From NCBI GenBank assembly GCA_022072125.1, contig JAJVIH010000030.1:1-64000 (forward strand): a DNA stretch of 64,000 nucleotides, in the 5' to 3' direction. Both the position numbers and the translations under genes were made by a program. Positions 44,023-52,640 of the stretch are shown here, piece by piece. The DNA comes from Myxococcota bacterium. GTDB taxonomy: Bacteria > Myxococcota > JAJVIH01. Numbering within the stretch: position 1 is the stretch's first letter; the number at the start of each line of letters is the position of its first letter. The notes beneath the pieces were generated by a model. The model searched no databases, was not told where the DNA came from, and saw only the letters and a list, made by a program, of their open reading frames with translations.

Positions 44023-46385
44023 CGTCCGCCCTCGCCTTCCTCCGAGACGATCTCGCGGAAGTCTTCGGAGATATTGCGAAGCTCGCGCTGCTTCTGCTTC
44101 TGCAACTCATTGACATCGGAGGTGATCAGTTCGTGCTTGCGCCCGGCCACATCCGCGATGCCATACTCCGATTGAAGCATGATATTTTCATATTTCTCCT
44201 TGACCTTCTGCAAGGAGCGGTAGGCGATGTCTCCAGCGATCTTTTCGGTCTGCGCCTGCTGGGCCTCGTAAGCCTTGTCGTAGTCATTCAGTTCGCCCTT
44301 GTAGCGCAACAAATCCGCCTTCAGCGGCACGCCCTTGCGCCGGATGACTTCATCGAGAGTCACGCTGTTCTGGCGGGCGCGGACATGCAGTTCCCTGGCG
44401 CGGGAGCGGGCGGCCTCGATGCGCCGCAAAACGGCGAGATCGCTGGAATCGGCGCGGTTGCGCGCGGGCGTCATGAGGGCGCGCTCCGCGCGCAGGGCGG
44501 CGATGTAGTTCTCGCGGATGTTTTCATCATCCGACTCCGCCGAACCCAGACCCAATGACCGTTTCTCCGAGACAATGCGGCCTTCCATCTCCTTGGCGCG
44601 TCCCAGCATCCATTCGATATATTTTTTTTCATCGTCCAGGCGCTTCTTGAAACCAATTTCCGCCTGGCGGTTGACTGAATTGGGGTTGCTGGATTCGCGC
44701 ATGTACCGGTTGTACATCTCCTCGATGGCCAAGATCTCGACGCGGAGTTCCCTCAAACCATTCTGCACGGCGTACAGGCCGGTCTGAATGCCCAGGATGC
44801 GCTCTTCCACCTTGCCCTGGCGATCGTAGAATCCCGTCTGCTCATTGGGAATCGTGGAAAATTTGCCGGTCACGGCGGCGCGGCGCTTGCGGGCGGCCAG
44901 CACTTCGTCGCGCTCGCTGTCGCTCATGTGTTTTTCCAGCAGCGAGAACTCGGCGTCGGTGAGTTGGCCTTCGTACAGGGCGAGGTTGTTGTCAATTTCC
45001 ATCAGGATGCTCTTGCCCTCGCGCTCGCGGGGGAAGAGTTCGACGGCGTTTTTGCCTTCCACGGTCCGGAGAAGATGATCCACTGTGTCGAGGGATTTGG
45101 CGATTTCCTTCCGGCTATCGTCAATCTCATTGAACACCCGCATGGCGAAACGCATGCTGGGGTTTTCATTGGCGGCGTTGATGGCGGGCTGGGGCAGACC
45201 GCGATCCACCTTCAATTCGTTGGTGCGCCCCACGACCTTGTTGAAGTAGCTTTCCGGATCGCTATGTTGCGCCGTCAGTTCAACGATTTCGTCACGCAGC
45301 GGACCGTACTCGCGACGCACCTGGCCGTAGATCACCGTGGCGTCTTCAAACTGGTTCTGCCGCACCAGCAGCTTGGCGCGCACCAACTGGATGGACGGAT
45401 CGTCCTGGGAACTGAATCCGCTGGTGATGACGTAGAGTTCCATCACGCGCTGGGCCTTGTCGAAGTTGTTGTTCCGGACATAGGCCCATGCCAGTTCGTA
45501 GAGACCGGCCAGGCGGTGCTTGGAATCCTTCGCCAGGGATGAATAGGCCGCCTGCGCTTCCGGATATTTGCCCTGTTCATAGAGCACGCGGCCCTTGCCG
45601 AGGATGGCGAGGTCGCGGATATCCCGTTCGGTGGCGTTTTTAGCCTCGTGCTTGCTGATGGTTTCAAATTCCTCCAGCGCCTTGTCGAGCTGTTTCAACT
45701 GCACATTGGCCAAACCAAGGAAATAACGGCTCTGGAGATAACGGGAAGTCCCATTGCTGACCGAACCCATGGCGCGCATGCAACCAAGATAATCGCGCTG
45801 GTTGTATTGGGCGCGCCCCATCAGATACCAGACGCCGGATCGGCCTTCCTCGCCATCCACGGTGGGGATTTGCTGGGCGAGGGCTGGAAGTTCTTCATAA
45901 CGCCGGGTGATGTCGGCGATCTCAATCAGCCTCCCCAGCGACTCGGCGCGGTATTTGCCGCCGCCATTGCGCAACAGTTCATTGAAATAAGCCTTGGCGC
46001 CCCGGTAGTTGCGGTACTGGTAAAGAGCCTCGGAAAGCACATAGAGAGCGTCCACCCGCTCGCCGCCGGAAAGCTTCCCGCCTTCGTACAGATCGTGCGA
46101 ATAAATCGCCGCCTGGATAAACGCCTTCTGCTTGAGCGCCCGTTTGGCGTCCTCCAGCATGGCGGATGCGCTTTCCTGCTCGGCGACATTCTGCAGGTTG
46201 ATGTACTGCTCGCGCACAAAGGTCAGGCGGCTGTCCATATCCGACAGACCTTTTTCCACGTTCTCCACGTTGGTTTCCGGGTCAACCGCGAACGCCAGAC
46301 CTGGCCATACCGCCAGCGCCGCGGCGGGCAACAGGCCCGCGCTCAGGAGACCACGGAGGCGAAACTTCTGGGGCCACAACCGCAT
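44019..46385 (-). CDS. Periplasmic TPR/coiled-coil protein (788 aa)
   Basis: A 788-residue exported protein. A signal peptide (about 1-33, LLSAGLLPAAALAVWPGLAFA) leads into TPR-like helices (about 40-400; YPEAQAAYSSLAKDSKHRLAGLYELAWAYVRNN), then a long coiled-coil region (about 420-788; for example REREGKSILMEIDNNLALYEGQLTDAEF) ending RNISEDFREIVSEEGEGGR. It has no membrane helix after the signal. Its stop overlaps the start of the 1191-aa gene and its start follows the five-repeat gene by 4 bp, so it belongs to the same polycistron. It is not recognised beyond TPR. Confidence 0.82.
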   Translation of the reverse strand: MRLWPQKFRLRGLLSAGLLPAAALAVWPGLAFAVDPETNVENVEKGLSDMDSRLTFVREQYINLQNVAEQESASAMLEDAKRALKQKAFIQAAIYSHDLYEGGKLSGGERVDALYVLSEALYQYRNYRGAKAYFNELLRNGGGKYRAESLGRLIEIADITRRYEELPALAQQIPTVDGEEGRSGVWYLMGRAQYNQRDYLGCMRAMGSVSNGTSRYLQSRYFLGLANVQLKQLDKALEEFETISKHEAKNATERDIRDLAILGKGRVLYEQGKYPEAQAAYSSLAKDSKHRLAGLYELAWAYVRNNNFDKAQRVMELYVITSGFSSQDDPSIQLVRAKLLVRQNQFEDATVIYGQVRREYGPLRDEIVELTAQHSDPESYFNKVVGRTNELKVDRGLPQPAINAANENPSMRFAMRVFNEIDDSRKEIAKSLDTVDHLLRTVEGKNAVELFPREREGKSILMEIDNNLALYEGQLTDAEFSLLEKHMSDSERDEVLAARKRRAAVTGKFSTIPNEQTGFYDRQGKVEERILGIQTGLYAVQNGLRELRVEILAIEEMYNRYMRESSNPNSVNRQAEIGFKKRLDDEKKYIEWMLGRAKEMEGRIVSEKRSLGLGSAESDDENIRENYIAALRAERALMTPARNRADSSDLAVLRRIEAARSRARELHVRARQNSVTLDEVIRRKGVPLKADLLRYKGELNDYDKAYEAQQAQTEKIAGDIAYRSLQKVKEKYENIMLQSEYGIADVAGRKHELITSDVNELQKQKQRELRNISEDFREIVSEEGEGGR

Positions 46386-46389
46386 CGCC

Positions 46390-48978
46390 TTATTCTCCCG
46401 TCTCGAACTGAAGACCCGGGCGGTCTTCGATTCGCGTGAAGATACCGCCTTCTTCCACGCCTTTGACCGTCAGCTTCAGGTCCTGTCCGGGGATGAAGTT
46501 GAATTCATGGGTCTTTTCAGCGCGGAAGCGCATGTCTTCCATGTAGGTGAAGAAGCCCTTCGCATTCCCGGCATACACCGCCGTCACCTTGAGAACGTTC
46601 GGTCCCGGACTGACTGGAATGGCGCCGACATCAAATTCGCGGACGCCGGCGGCGGAGGGGTCTTTCGACGCATCGCGGCTGAACACCACCTTGCCATTGA
46701 GCCGGTAGATCAGCGTCAACAGTTTGTAGCCGTCGCCCATCTCATTCTTGTGGATCACATGAACCTGGCCGCCCGCGGCCTGGCTGGCCGCTCCCGGCGC
46801 GAAATACGAAGCCGGGCGATCCAGGGTGATGCGAAGCTGCGGACGGTCTTCCTGCCGGATCAGCGCGCCAGACTCCTCGTAACCAATGATGTTGAAGGTC
46901 AGGGTCTGGCCCTTGCCAATCACCCAATCATGCTGCCGGGCGGCGCGGAAATTCATGTCGTCCATGTAGGTGAAGAAGCCGCGTCCATTGCCGGAGTAGA
47001 CAACATCCACATCGAAGGTATGGCGTCCCTCGCTGGTGTCCACGAACCCGAGATCGATTTTGTCCGTCGAGGCGATCGAGGCGTCCTTGTCGCGGCTGCG
47101 GCGCAACACGGGCTTGCCATCCAGCCGGACCACGATGGATTTGAACAGGAAAGAATCGGTCATCTGGTTCAGGAAAATCACGCGGGCGCGGGTGTCGCTC
47201 GCCGCAGCCGGCGCGGCGGGACGGGAGCCGGATTGGGGTTCCACTGGCGCAGCGGCTGGTTTGGGAGCGCCCGCGGCGGGCAGCGGAACGGGTGCGGCGG
47301 CGGCCACACCTCCGCCCAGCGAGGTCATGGCGATGCGGACCGCCGGCTTGTCTTCCGGTTTGGTGAAGATTCCGCCTTCTTCAAGACCAGTCACCCGGAT
47401 TTCAATGGTTTCGCCTTCCTTAATCGAGAAATTCTCCGATTTGTTGGCCCGGTAGCGGAAATCCTCCATGTAATCAAAGATGCCGCGCGCGGAGCCCGAG
47501 TACACAAGGTTCACCGTCAGCTTGTGATTGCCCGGCTTGACAGGGAAGGTCCCGGCGTCAAACAGCTTGCTGGTGCGCAGGGAGGCGTCCTTTTCGCCAT
47601 CGCGATTGTAAATGACCTGTCCATCCACCACATAACGCACCTGACGGAGCAGGAAACCACTCCCCATCTGGTTGTCGTGAATGATCTTGATGCGGGTTCC
47701 CGTGTCGGGAATCGCGGGCGCCTGTCCCGGAACCTTGGGCCCCCCTGGCGTGGCGGCGGCGACCGCGCGGCCTTCCACCACGTTGGCGATCACACGAACG
47801 GCGGGAAGATCCTCCTGTTTGGTGAACACCCCGCCGTCTTCGTAGCCAATGACCGTGAGTTCGACGGTCTCGCCCTCATTGATGGTCAGCGGATGGCTGT
47901 GATCGGCGCGGAAGCGCATGTCTTCCATGTAATTGAAGATGCCGCGCGCCGCGCCCGCATAAACAATATTCACTCCGAACTGGTACACCCCGGGTTTGAT
48001 ATCGAAGGTTCCGGCTTCAAAACGCTGGGCCTTGGCCAACTCCGCATCCCGGGCGCCGTCACGCCGGAATATCTGCTGCCCATTGAGGGTGTAACGGATA
48101 TCCCGGAGCAGGAACGATTTGCCCATTTCGTTCTGGTGAATGATGCGCAAGCGGGTTCCGGTGGGCGCCGCCAGGGCGGAAGGGGTGGCGGAAATATCCT
48201 TCGGCGCAGGCGCCTTGATTTCCGGAATGGGCAGGGCGGCGACCGCGGTCGGCGGCGCCTTGACCTTGGGCCGGGCGACCAGAACCCCGGCGCCTTTGCC
48301 GAGCGAATTGGGCGCGCGGCCGACAAAGGTGGGATCGTTGGCGACAAAGCGGGTATCCAGTTCCACTTCCAGGGCGGGACGGTCGAGGGTCTGAACGCCC
48401 AAGCCTTCGCGTTCATAACCACGCAATAGAATGGGGGTGGCGCCGCGCATGCGCACATAGAAGGTACGGGTTTCCGCGAGTTTGACCCGGTAGCCCTCCA
48501 TATAAGAGAAGGTGCCGCTGTTGCCGCGATAGATGATGAATACATCCATGCGGTGGTTGCCGGGGGAAACCCGGCGATCAAACAACAAGGTGGTGCTGCC
48601 CGCCGGCGTTTTTTCGATTTCCTGCCCCTTTGCCGGGTAGACCTGCATGCCATCCAGATAGATGGTGATGGAATCCACCAGGAAATCACGCCCCACATCA
48701 TTTTTGAACGAGATGCGCGCGCGCGGCAGGTTGTATTCGTAGTTCAGGTCCTCCAGGGTGGAAATATGCTTTCCGCCCTGCCCAGCGCGCGCGCGAAGAT
48801 CGCGCACCTGATTTTCGAGATCTTCCGGGTCGAGGGTGTAGGAGTCATCTTCGGTCAGGGGACTCAGTTCAGAGGGTTTTCCCCCACCCTGGCCTTCCTG
48901 TGCGAGCGCCCCGGCCGCCGCCCCCAGCAAGAGAGCAAGCAGGATCGCAATGGTATGTTTGGGTTTCAAAAGGCCCAT
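46390..48978 (-). CDS. Secreted protein with five copies of an unrecognised envelope domain
   Basis: An 862-residue exported protein (signal 1-26, ending GALAQ). After an acidic helix (45-80) come five copies of a ~123-residue domain: 87-210, 276-398, 429-552, 597-720 and 738-860, joined by Pro/Ala-rich linkers of about 20-65 residues. Shared landmarks are an N-terminal strand pair (HxNxMGxxFLLxxIxYxLxG), a PGxHxxxVxxVYxG core, the near-invariant GxFxYMEDMRFRA, and a closing GYExGGxFTxxEDxPxxR. Copy 1 is the most divergent. The 249-aa protein encoded just upstream holds one copy. I know no named family for it; a beta-sandwich fold is inferred. AGGA precedes the ATG. Confidence 0.85.
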   Translation of the reverse strand: MGLLKPKHTIAILLALLLGAAAGALAQEGQGGGKPSELSPLTEDDSYTLDPEDLENQVRDLRARAGQGGKHISTLEDLNYEYNLPRARISFKNDVGRDFLVDSITIYLDGMQVYPAKGQEIEKTPAGSTTLLFDRRVSPGNHRMDVFIIYRGNSGTFSYMEGYRVKLAETRTFYVRMRGATPILLRGYEREGLGVQTLDRPALEVELDTRFVANDPTFVGRAPNSLGKGAGVLVARPKVKAPPTAVAALPIPEIKAPAPKDISATPSALAAPTGTRLRIIHQNEMGKSFLLRDIRYTLNGQQIFRRDGARDAELAKAQRFEAGTFDIKPGVYQFGVNIVYAGAARGIFNYMEDMRFRADHSHPLTINEGETVELTVIGYEDGGVFTKQEDLPAVRVIANVVEGRAVAAATPGGPKVPGQAPAIPDTGTRIKIIHDNQMGSGFLLRQVRYVVDGQVIYNRDGEKDASLRTSKLFDAGTFPVKPGNHKLTVNLVYSGSARGIFDYMEDFRYRANKSENFSIKEGETIEIRVTGLEEGGIFTKPEDKPAVRIAMTSLGGGVAAAAPVPLPAAGAPKPAAAPVEPQSGSRPAAPAAASDTRARVIFLNQMTDSFLFKSIVVRLDGKPVLRRSRDKDASIASTDKIDLGFVDTSEGRHTFDVDVVYSGNGRGFFTYMDDMNFRAARQHDWVIGKGQTLTFNIIGYEESGALIRQEDRPQLRITLDRPASYFAPGAASQAAGGQVHVIHKNEMGDGYKLLTLIYRLNGKVVFSRDASKDPSAAGVREFDVGAIPVSPGPNVLKVTAVYAGNAKGFFTYMEDMRFRAEKTHEFNFIPGQDLKLTVKGVEEGGIFTRIEDRPGLQFETGE

Positions 48979-48999
48979 GATCCTTTCCGAAGCGGAAAA

Positions 49000-49749
49000 T
49001 TATTTCTTGTCGCCTTCGGGGGCCTTGGACGAAACCTCCTTGGTACGCGACACCGCCTTGCGATTCACCTCAAAGCGAATCGTGGGACGCTCGGTCAATG
49101 GTGTCGTGATTCCCCCTTTTTCATACGCGACAGCTTTCACAACAGTCTGCTGACCTTCCTGTGCGCTGAAGACATATTTGCCGGGCACCGTAAAACGGTA
49201 GCCATCCATGTAGCTGAACAATCCGCGGCCATTGCCCTGGTAAATCGCCACCACTTCGAGGGTGTGATTGCCGGGGGCGACGCGCTCATTCAGCACTTCC
49301 AGTTCGTTCTTTTCCGGCAGGGAAGGGTCATCCTCAATGGTTTTGGTCAGGATAGGCGTGCCATCCATCGTCACCTTGAGCTGCTGCAGAATAAAGGAGC
49401 CGCCCATTTCATTGTTGACCATAATCTGGACCTTGGGCCCGGTGATTGACCCCACAATGACGGTGGAGGCGAGTTGCGACAGGCGCGCCTTCGAGCGGAA
49501 AACCTTCTCCTTGAGATCGTTGACCTTTTCTTCCAGGTCCTTGAGCCGGACATTATACCCTTCTTCCACCGTCAGCAGTTCCTTGGCGGAAGCCTGGCGG
49601 GCGGCGGGGCGCGGAGCCGTGGCGGCGGGAGCGGCCTGGGGCGCCGGGGAAGCGGATTCACCAGAAGCAGGCGCAGCGCCTTCCTGTGCGTAAGCGGTGG
49701 CGGATGTGACAACCACGGCCAGCGCAACACTCAATCGCGTCAGATGCAT
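49000..49749 (-). CDS. Secreted coiled-coil protein with one copy of the envelope domain
   Basis: A 249-residue exported protein, first gene of the cluster. A signal peptide (about 1-21, ending TAYAQ) precedes an Ala/Pro-rich linker and a short coiled coil (56-95, VRLKDLEEKVNDLKEKVFRSKARL). One copy of the domain found five times in the next gene follows (106-228): VNNEMGGSFILQQLKVTMDG, PGNHTLEVVAIYQGNGRGLFSYMDGYRF, AYEKGG. The C-terminal tail is basic. It starts with GAGG 8 nt upstream, about 85 nt after a candidate promoter. The coiled coil suggests that it forms oligomers. Confidence 0.83.
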   Translation of the reverse strand: MHLTRLSVALAVVVTSATAYAQEGAAPASGESASPAPQAAPAATAPRPAARQASAKELLTVEEGYNVRLKDLEEKVNDLKEKVFRSKARLSQLASTVIVGSITGPKVQIMVNNEMGGSFILQQLKVTMDGTPILTKTIEDDPSLPEKNELEVLNERVAPGNHTLEVVAIYQGNGRGLFSYMDGYRFTVPGKYVFSAQEGQQTVVKAVAYEKGGITTPLTERPTIRFEVNRKAVSRTKEVSSKAPEGDKK

Positions 49750-49839
49750 AGGAACCCCTCAATAACGGACATGGGGAAAGACATTCCGTCCCCAATTGCG
49801 CCGGAATAGCCGGCTTCGGATGATTTGGACGTCGCATTT

Positions 49840-49869
49840 CGTCTAGCATACGCCCGGAATGAGTGTCAA
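49840..49869 (-). promoter_or_regulatory. Candidate promoter of the envelope cluster
   Basis: On the minus strand the full consensus -35 TTGACA (49869-49864) is followed after 18 bp by TAGACG (49845-49840), preceded by TGC as in extended -10 elements. Transcription would start near 49833, giving a leader of about 85 nt for the first gene. The -35 is perfect; the -10 is weak. Confidence 0.45.
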
Positions 49870-50015
49870 TTGAATGTCAGGTTCAACCTGGACGAAAACA
49901 TGTCATGAAAGGAGGATTCCTTTTCGGCCCCCAAAGGGCTGGCGGCGGCTCTGGACACGCCATTTCTGTAACAAATAGCGTCAATCCGGGTGTCCCGTTT
50001 GGCGACGCCCCAAAT

Positions 50016-50042
50016 TGACGCGCGTCAGATTGACACGGGTCA
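50016..50042. promoter_or_regulatory. Tandem TGAC-N4-GTCA operator candidate
   Basis: Two dyads stand 15 bp apart centre to centre: TGACGCGCGTCA, a perfect 12-bp palindrome (50016-50027), and TGACACGGGTCA (50031-50042), which keeps TGAC and GTCA. Each is preceded by AT, giving the direct repeat ATTGACNCGNGTCA. They lie about 150 bp upstream of the candidate cluster promoter. The binding protein is unknown. Confidence 0.6.
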
Positions 50043-50107
50043 CAAAAAATTCACATCGGATTTCACTTCGCTCTTCCATCAAAAATGATGATCAATTAAG
50101 CATAATA

Positions 50108-50127
50108 AAGCATCATTATATATGCTT
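50108..50127 (-). terminator. Weak AT-rich terminator candidate
   Basis: At the very end of the gene at 50116-52074, the minus-strand sequence forms AAGCAT/ATGCTT around an 8-nt loop that includes the stop codon, followed by TATTATGCTT. The six-pair AT-rich stem is weak, and other pairings of the repeated ATGCTT are possible. Confidence 0.3.
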
Positions 50128-52074
50128 CATCTTATCCATCCATGCGGTCCGGCGTAACCCCCACAGGACCAGAACGAAGGCCCCAAGACAGCACAAATGC
50201 TTCCATTCCGTGGAATGGGATGGCCTGGAAAAACCACAGCCGCAGCTTCCGCCCGGACCCGTATGCTCATCAACGGTTACTTTTCTGGGCGTGGGCGCCG
50301 GGGGTTCACACCCCGTTACCGGACCGCAATCACCGGGATTGGCGTCCATCCAATCATCGCCATCCGGATCGCCGCCTGCGTCAGGGGGTTGTTGTCCGGA
50401 TCCGGAGCCATGCTGAATGATGAGCGGACCCCGGCTCTGCCCGGCCCTCGGCTCATTCACGCCATCATCAATTTCGCCGATGACCCAGTACTCTCCCGGG
50501 TCCAGGCCGCTGATATCCCACGAATACTCGTCCGACGGGCTGTCTTCGGGAATGTCCCTGGCGATGAGCGTCCAGTCCTTTTCTGGCGCGAAGGGGACTG
50601 GCGAATAATAGAGCGCGATGCTGGCGGAACTGTCGTCATCGGAGTCGCTCCAGACAATGCGAAAGGCCGCCCCGCTGACGGGGGGGTCGTTGCGTCCGGG
50701 AGAGAGAATCACGATCCCCGGCGCTTGATTGGGCGGCGGCCGCGGCGCCACCACCACCCTTCCCTGCCCATACGACCTAACCGGGGGATGAACCCCATCA
50801 TTGGCGATGACGAATGGCGTATATTCCCCCGGGGCCATCCCGCGGACATTCCAATACATACATCCCTCGCGGGGGGCTTTTTCTTGTGTGAAGATGATCG
50901 GACCGTCAAAGCCCGTCTGATCGCTGTCCACGCCGATGGAGACGCCCGGTTGATCTTCCGGATCGGCGACGCTCCAGCAGATTTCCACCCCATCCCGGGT
51001 TTCCACGCGATCCACCGGCCTGGTGACGCCGGCGGTGGGGGGCTGATTGGCGGCGATATTTTCCACAAAAACCGATCCCGCGGATCGGGTGCGATAGGGC
51101 AGCGTCTCTCCATCCTCGATGGAGGCGGCGATCACCCAGGTTCCAGACGATGCGCTGGTGGTGTCCCAGATATAAGAGCCTTTTTCACCGGCCTCGGGCA
51201 ATCCCAGAGCGATAGGGCGAAGATCGTTGATTCCATCCGGCGACCAATACAGGTTGATGCGGGCATCGCTGTCTGGATCCGCGTCGCGCCAGCGGATGGC
51301 GTACATACCGGGTGAAAACTCCTGCTGGCGATCCGGCTTGGTCAGGAAAATGAATGGCCGGACCTTGCGTCCGGGAGGAGCCACGGTGACCGGCGCGTCG
51401 GAGTATAGGTAGAGCGGCGCCGCAAGCCCGTCATTCACCTCCAGATAAATCCAGTAGGTCCCGGGGGTGGCGGCGGTGACATCCCAATCCACGGTGACCA
51501 GGCCATCCTCCTCGTGTCCCCCGGCGATCATGGTTCCATTCAGACCGCCGCGATCGTTGTCGTAGTACAGACGCCAGATGGCGCGGTGGTCCGGATCGGC
51601 GGCGCGGAAGATCACCTTGAAGGTCTGGGCGGCGATGGCCCCCCACTGGCTGGGTTCGACGATACTGCCATTGGGCGGGCGGTTGTCGCGGGGATGCCAG
51701 ATGGTGATTGGAACGCGGTGGGTGATGCGCACGGGCGGATTGACCCCGTCATCCAGCACGCCATTGATATACCAGGTTCCGGAGTCAGCCAGATCGGTAT
51801 TCCATGTATAGGACCCTGGCCCCGTCTGCACGGGAATATCCTGTGCGATGGGCCAGTTGGATTGATGAAATGGCGTATCGCTGTAATTCAGGCTCAGCAG
51901 GGCCTGCCCAGCGGGAATCGCCGCATCCCAAGTGATGACGAAGGATTGATCGGCGCGCCGCCCCGGCTCCGCTGGTTCGGTGAACTGCAGGCGCGGCGGC
52001 GCGGGATTCTGCCCGCACACGGAAACGGGCGCCGCCAGAACCAGCATCAGGAGGGTGAAGAAACGGGTTGTCAT
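50116..52074 (-). CDS. Secreted repeat protein with MYXO-CTERM-like tail
   Basis: A 652-residue exported protein. A signal peptide (about 1-22) precedes five Ig-like repeats of roughly 95-105 residues. Each repeat has an acidic opening such as ADPDSDA or SDSDDDSSA, a strand like LYYSP, and an ending YxWD...SGTWxIxxxxDDG. After a Gly/Asp-rich linker (GSGSGQQPPDAGGDPDGDD) comes the C-terminal part GGSCGCGFSRP...CCLGAFVLVLWGLRRTAWMDKMKHI. A Cys-Gly motif, one membrane helix and arginines make it resemble MYXO-CTERM sorting tags, though it has an atypical 10-residue extension. The D-rich loops may bind calcium. It would be surface-anchored or processed. Confidence 0.75.
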   Translation of the reverse strand: MTTRFFTLLMLVLAAPVSVCGQNPAPPRLQFTEPAEPGRRADQSFVITWDAAIPAGQALLSLNYSDTPFHQSNWPIAQDIPVQTGPGSYTWNTDLADSGTWYINGVLDDGVNPPVRITHRVPITIWHPRDNRPPNGSIVEPSQWGAIAAQTFKVIFRAADPDHRAIWRLYYDNDRGGLNGTMIAGGHEEDGLVTVDWDVTAATPGTYWIYLEVNDGLAAPLYLYSDAPVTVAPPGRKVRPFIFLTKPDRQQEFSPGMYAIRWRDADPDSDARINLYWSPDGINDLRPIALGLPEAGEKGSYIWDTTSASSGTWVIAASIEDGETLPYRTRSAGSVFVENIAANQPPTAGVTRPVDRVETRDGVEICWSVADPEDQPGVSIGVDSDQTGFDGPIIFTQEKAPREGCMYWNVRGMAPGEYTPFVIANDGVHPPVRSYGQGRVVVAPRPPPNQAPGIVILSPGRNDPPVSGAAFRIVWSDSDDDSSASIALYYSPVPFAPEKDWTLIARDIPEDSPSDEYSWDISGLDPGEYWVIGEIDDGVNEPRAGQSRGPLIIQHGSGSGQQPPDAGGDPDGDDWMDANPGDCGPVTGCEPPAPTPRKVTVDEHTGPGGSCGCGFSRPSHSTEWKHLCCLGAFVLVLWGLRRTAWMDKMKHI

Positions 52075-52110
52075 GCTGTCCGCCCCCGCCGCACCCCATG
52101 GCCGGGTCCC

Positions 52111-52482
52111 CTATTTTGAACCAAAGCGGGCCCCGATGATCAAGCGAAGGCCCATCAACATCATCAGCGCGCCAACAAGATATTTGAGGCTGGTATGGTG
52201 CGGCAGAAAAAAATGGGCCTGCAACAGGAAGAGGCATCCCAGAATCACAAACGCCCAGGGCCAAGGAAAACCATTGCCCTGGGGCTGCGCCTGCGCCGGA
52301 ACCGGAATCTTCCGTCCCGCCGCGCGAAGACCCGCCTCCACCTCGTCCAGCAGGTGAGTGGCGGCCTCGGGATCGTGACCGCGATCCATCAATTCCTGAA
52401 TCAGCGCGGGGCGGCCCCGCCCGGCCAGCAGACCATCTCCAAGATGTTTCAACAGATCATCGCCGGGAACGCCTTGACTCAA
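52111..52482 (-). CDS. Small two-helix membrane protein
   Basis: A 123-residue protein with an N-terminal cytoplasmic helical part (about 1-60: DDLLKHLGDGLLAGRGRPALIQELMDRGHDPEAATHLLDEVEAGL) and two C-terminal membrane helices (about 74-92 and 99-115). The N-terminal region resembles a small helical bundle with ALIQELMDRG, of the UBA-like or DUF2059 style; this is uncertain. It ends 36 bp upstream of the repeat-protein start. Function unknown. Confidence 0.65.
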   Translation of the reverse strand: MSQGVPGDDLLKHLGDGLLAGRGRPALIQELMDRGHDPEAATHLLDEVEAGLRAAGRKIPVPAQAQPQGNGFPWPWAFVILGCLFLLQAHFFLPHHTSLKYLVGALMMLMGLRLIIGARFGSK

Positions 52483-52640
52483 TGCAATCTCCTGATACGC
52501 CGCACCAGGCGGGCTGAATGACCAACAGCAGCGCGCAAACCCCTCTTTTCAAGCCGGAGCGGACCGGCGAATCCAACCGGACTTCCGGGTGTAGACCTGA
52601 AATCCGCGCATGCTCGCCCGCATCCCAAAACCCCACCGGG

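Larger units (their letters stand above)
49750..50115. other. Control region upstream of the envelope cluster
   Basis: About 365 bp, noticeably AT-rich in its right part. It holds a candidate minus-strand promoter (49840-49869), a tandem TGAC-N4-GTCA dyad (50016-50042) and AT-rich repeats of AAGCAT/ATGCTT near the end of the next gene (50098-50127). No coding frame is convincing. Confidence 0.55.
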
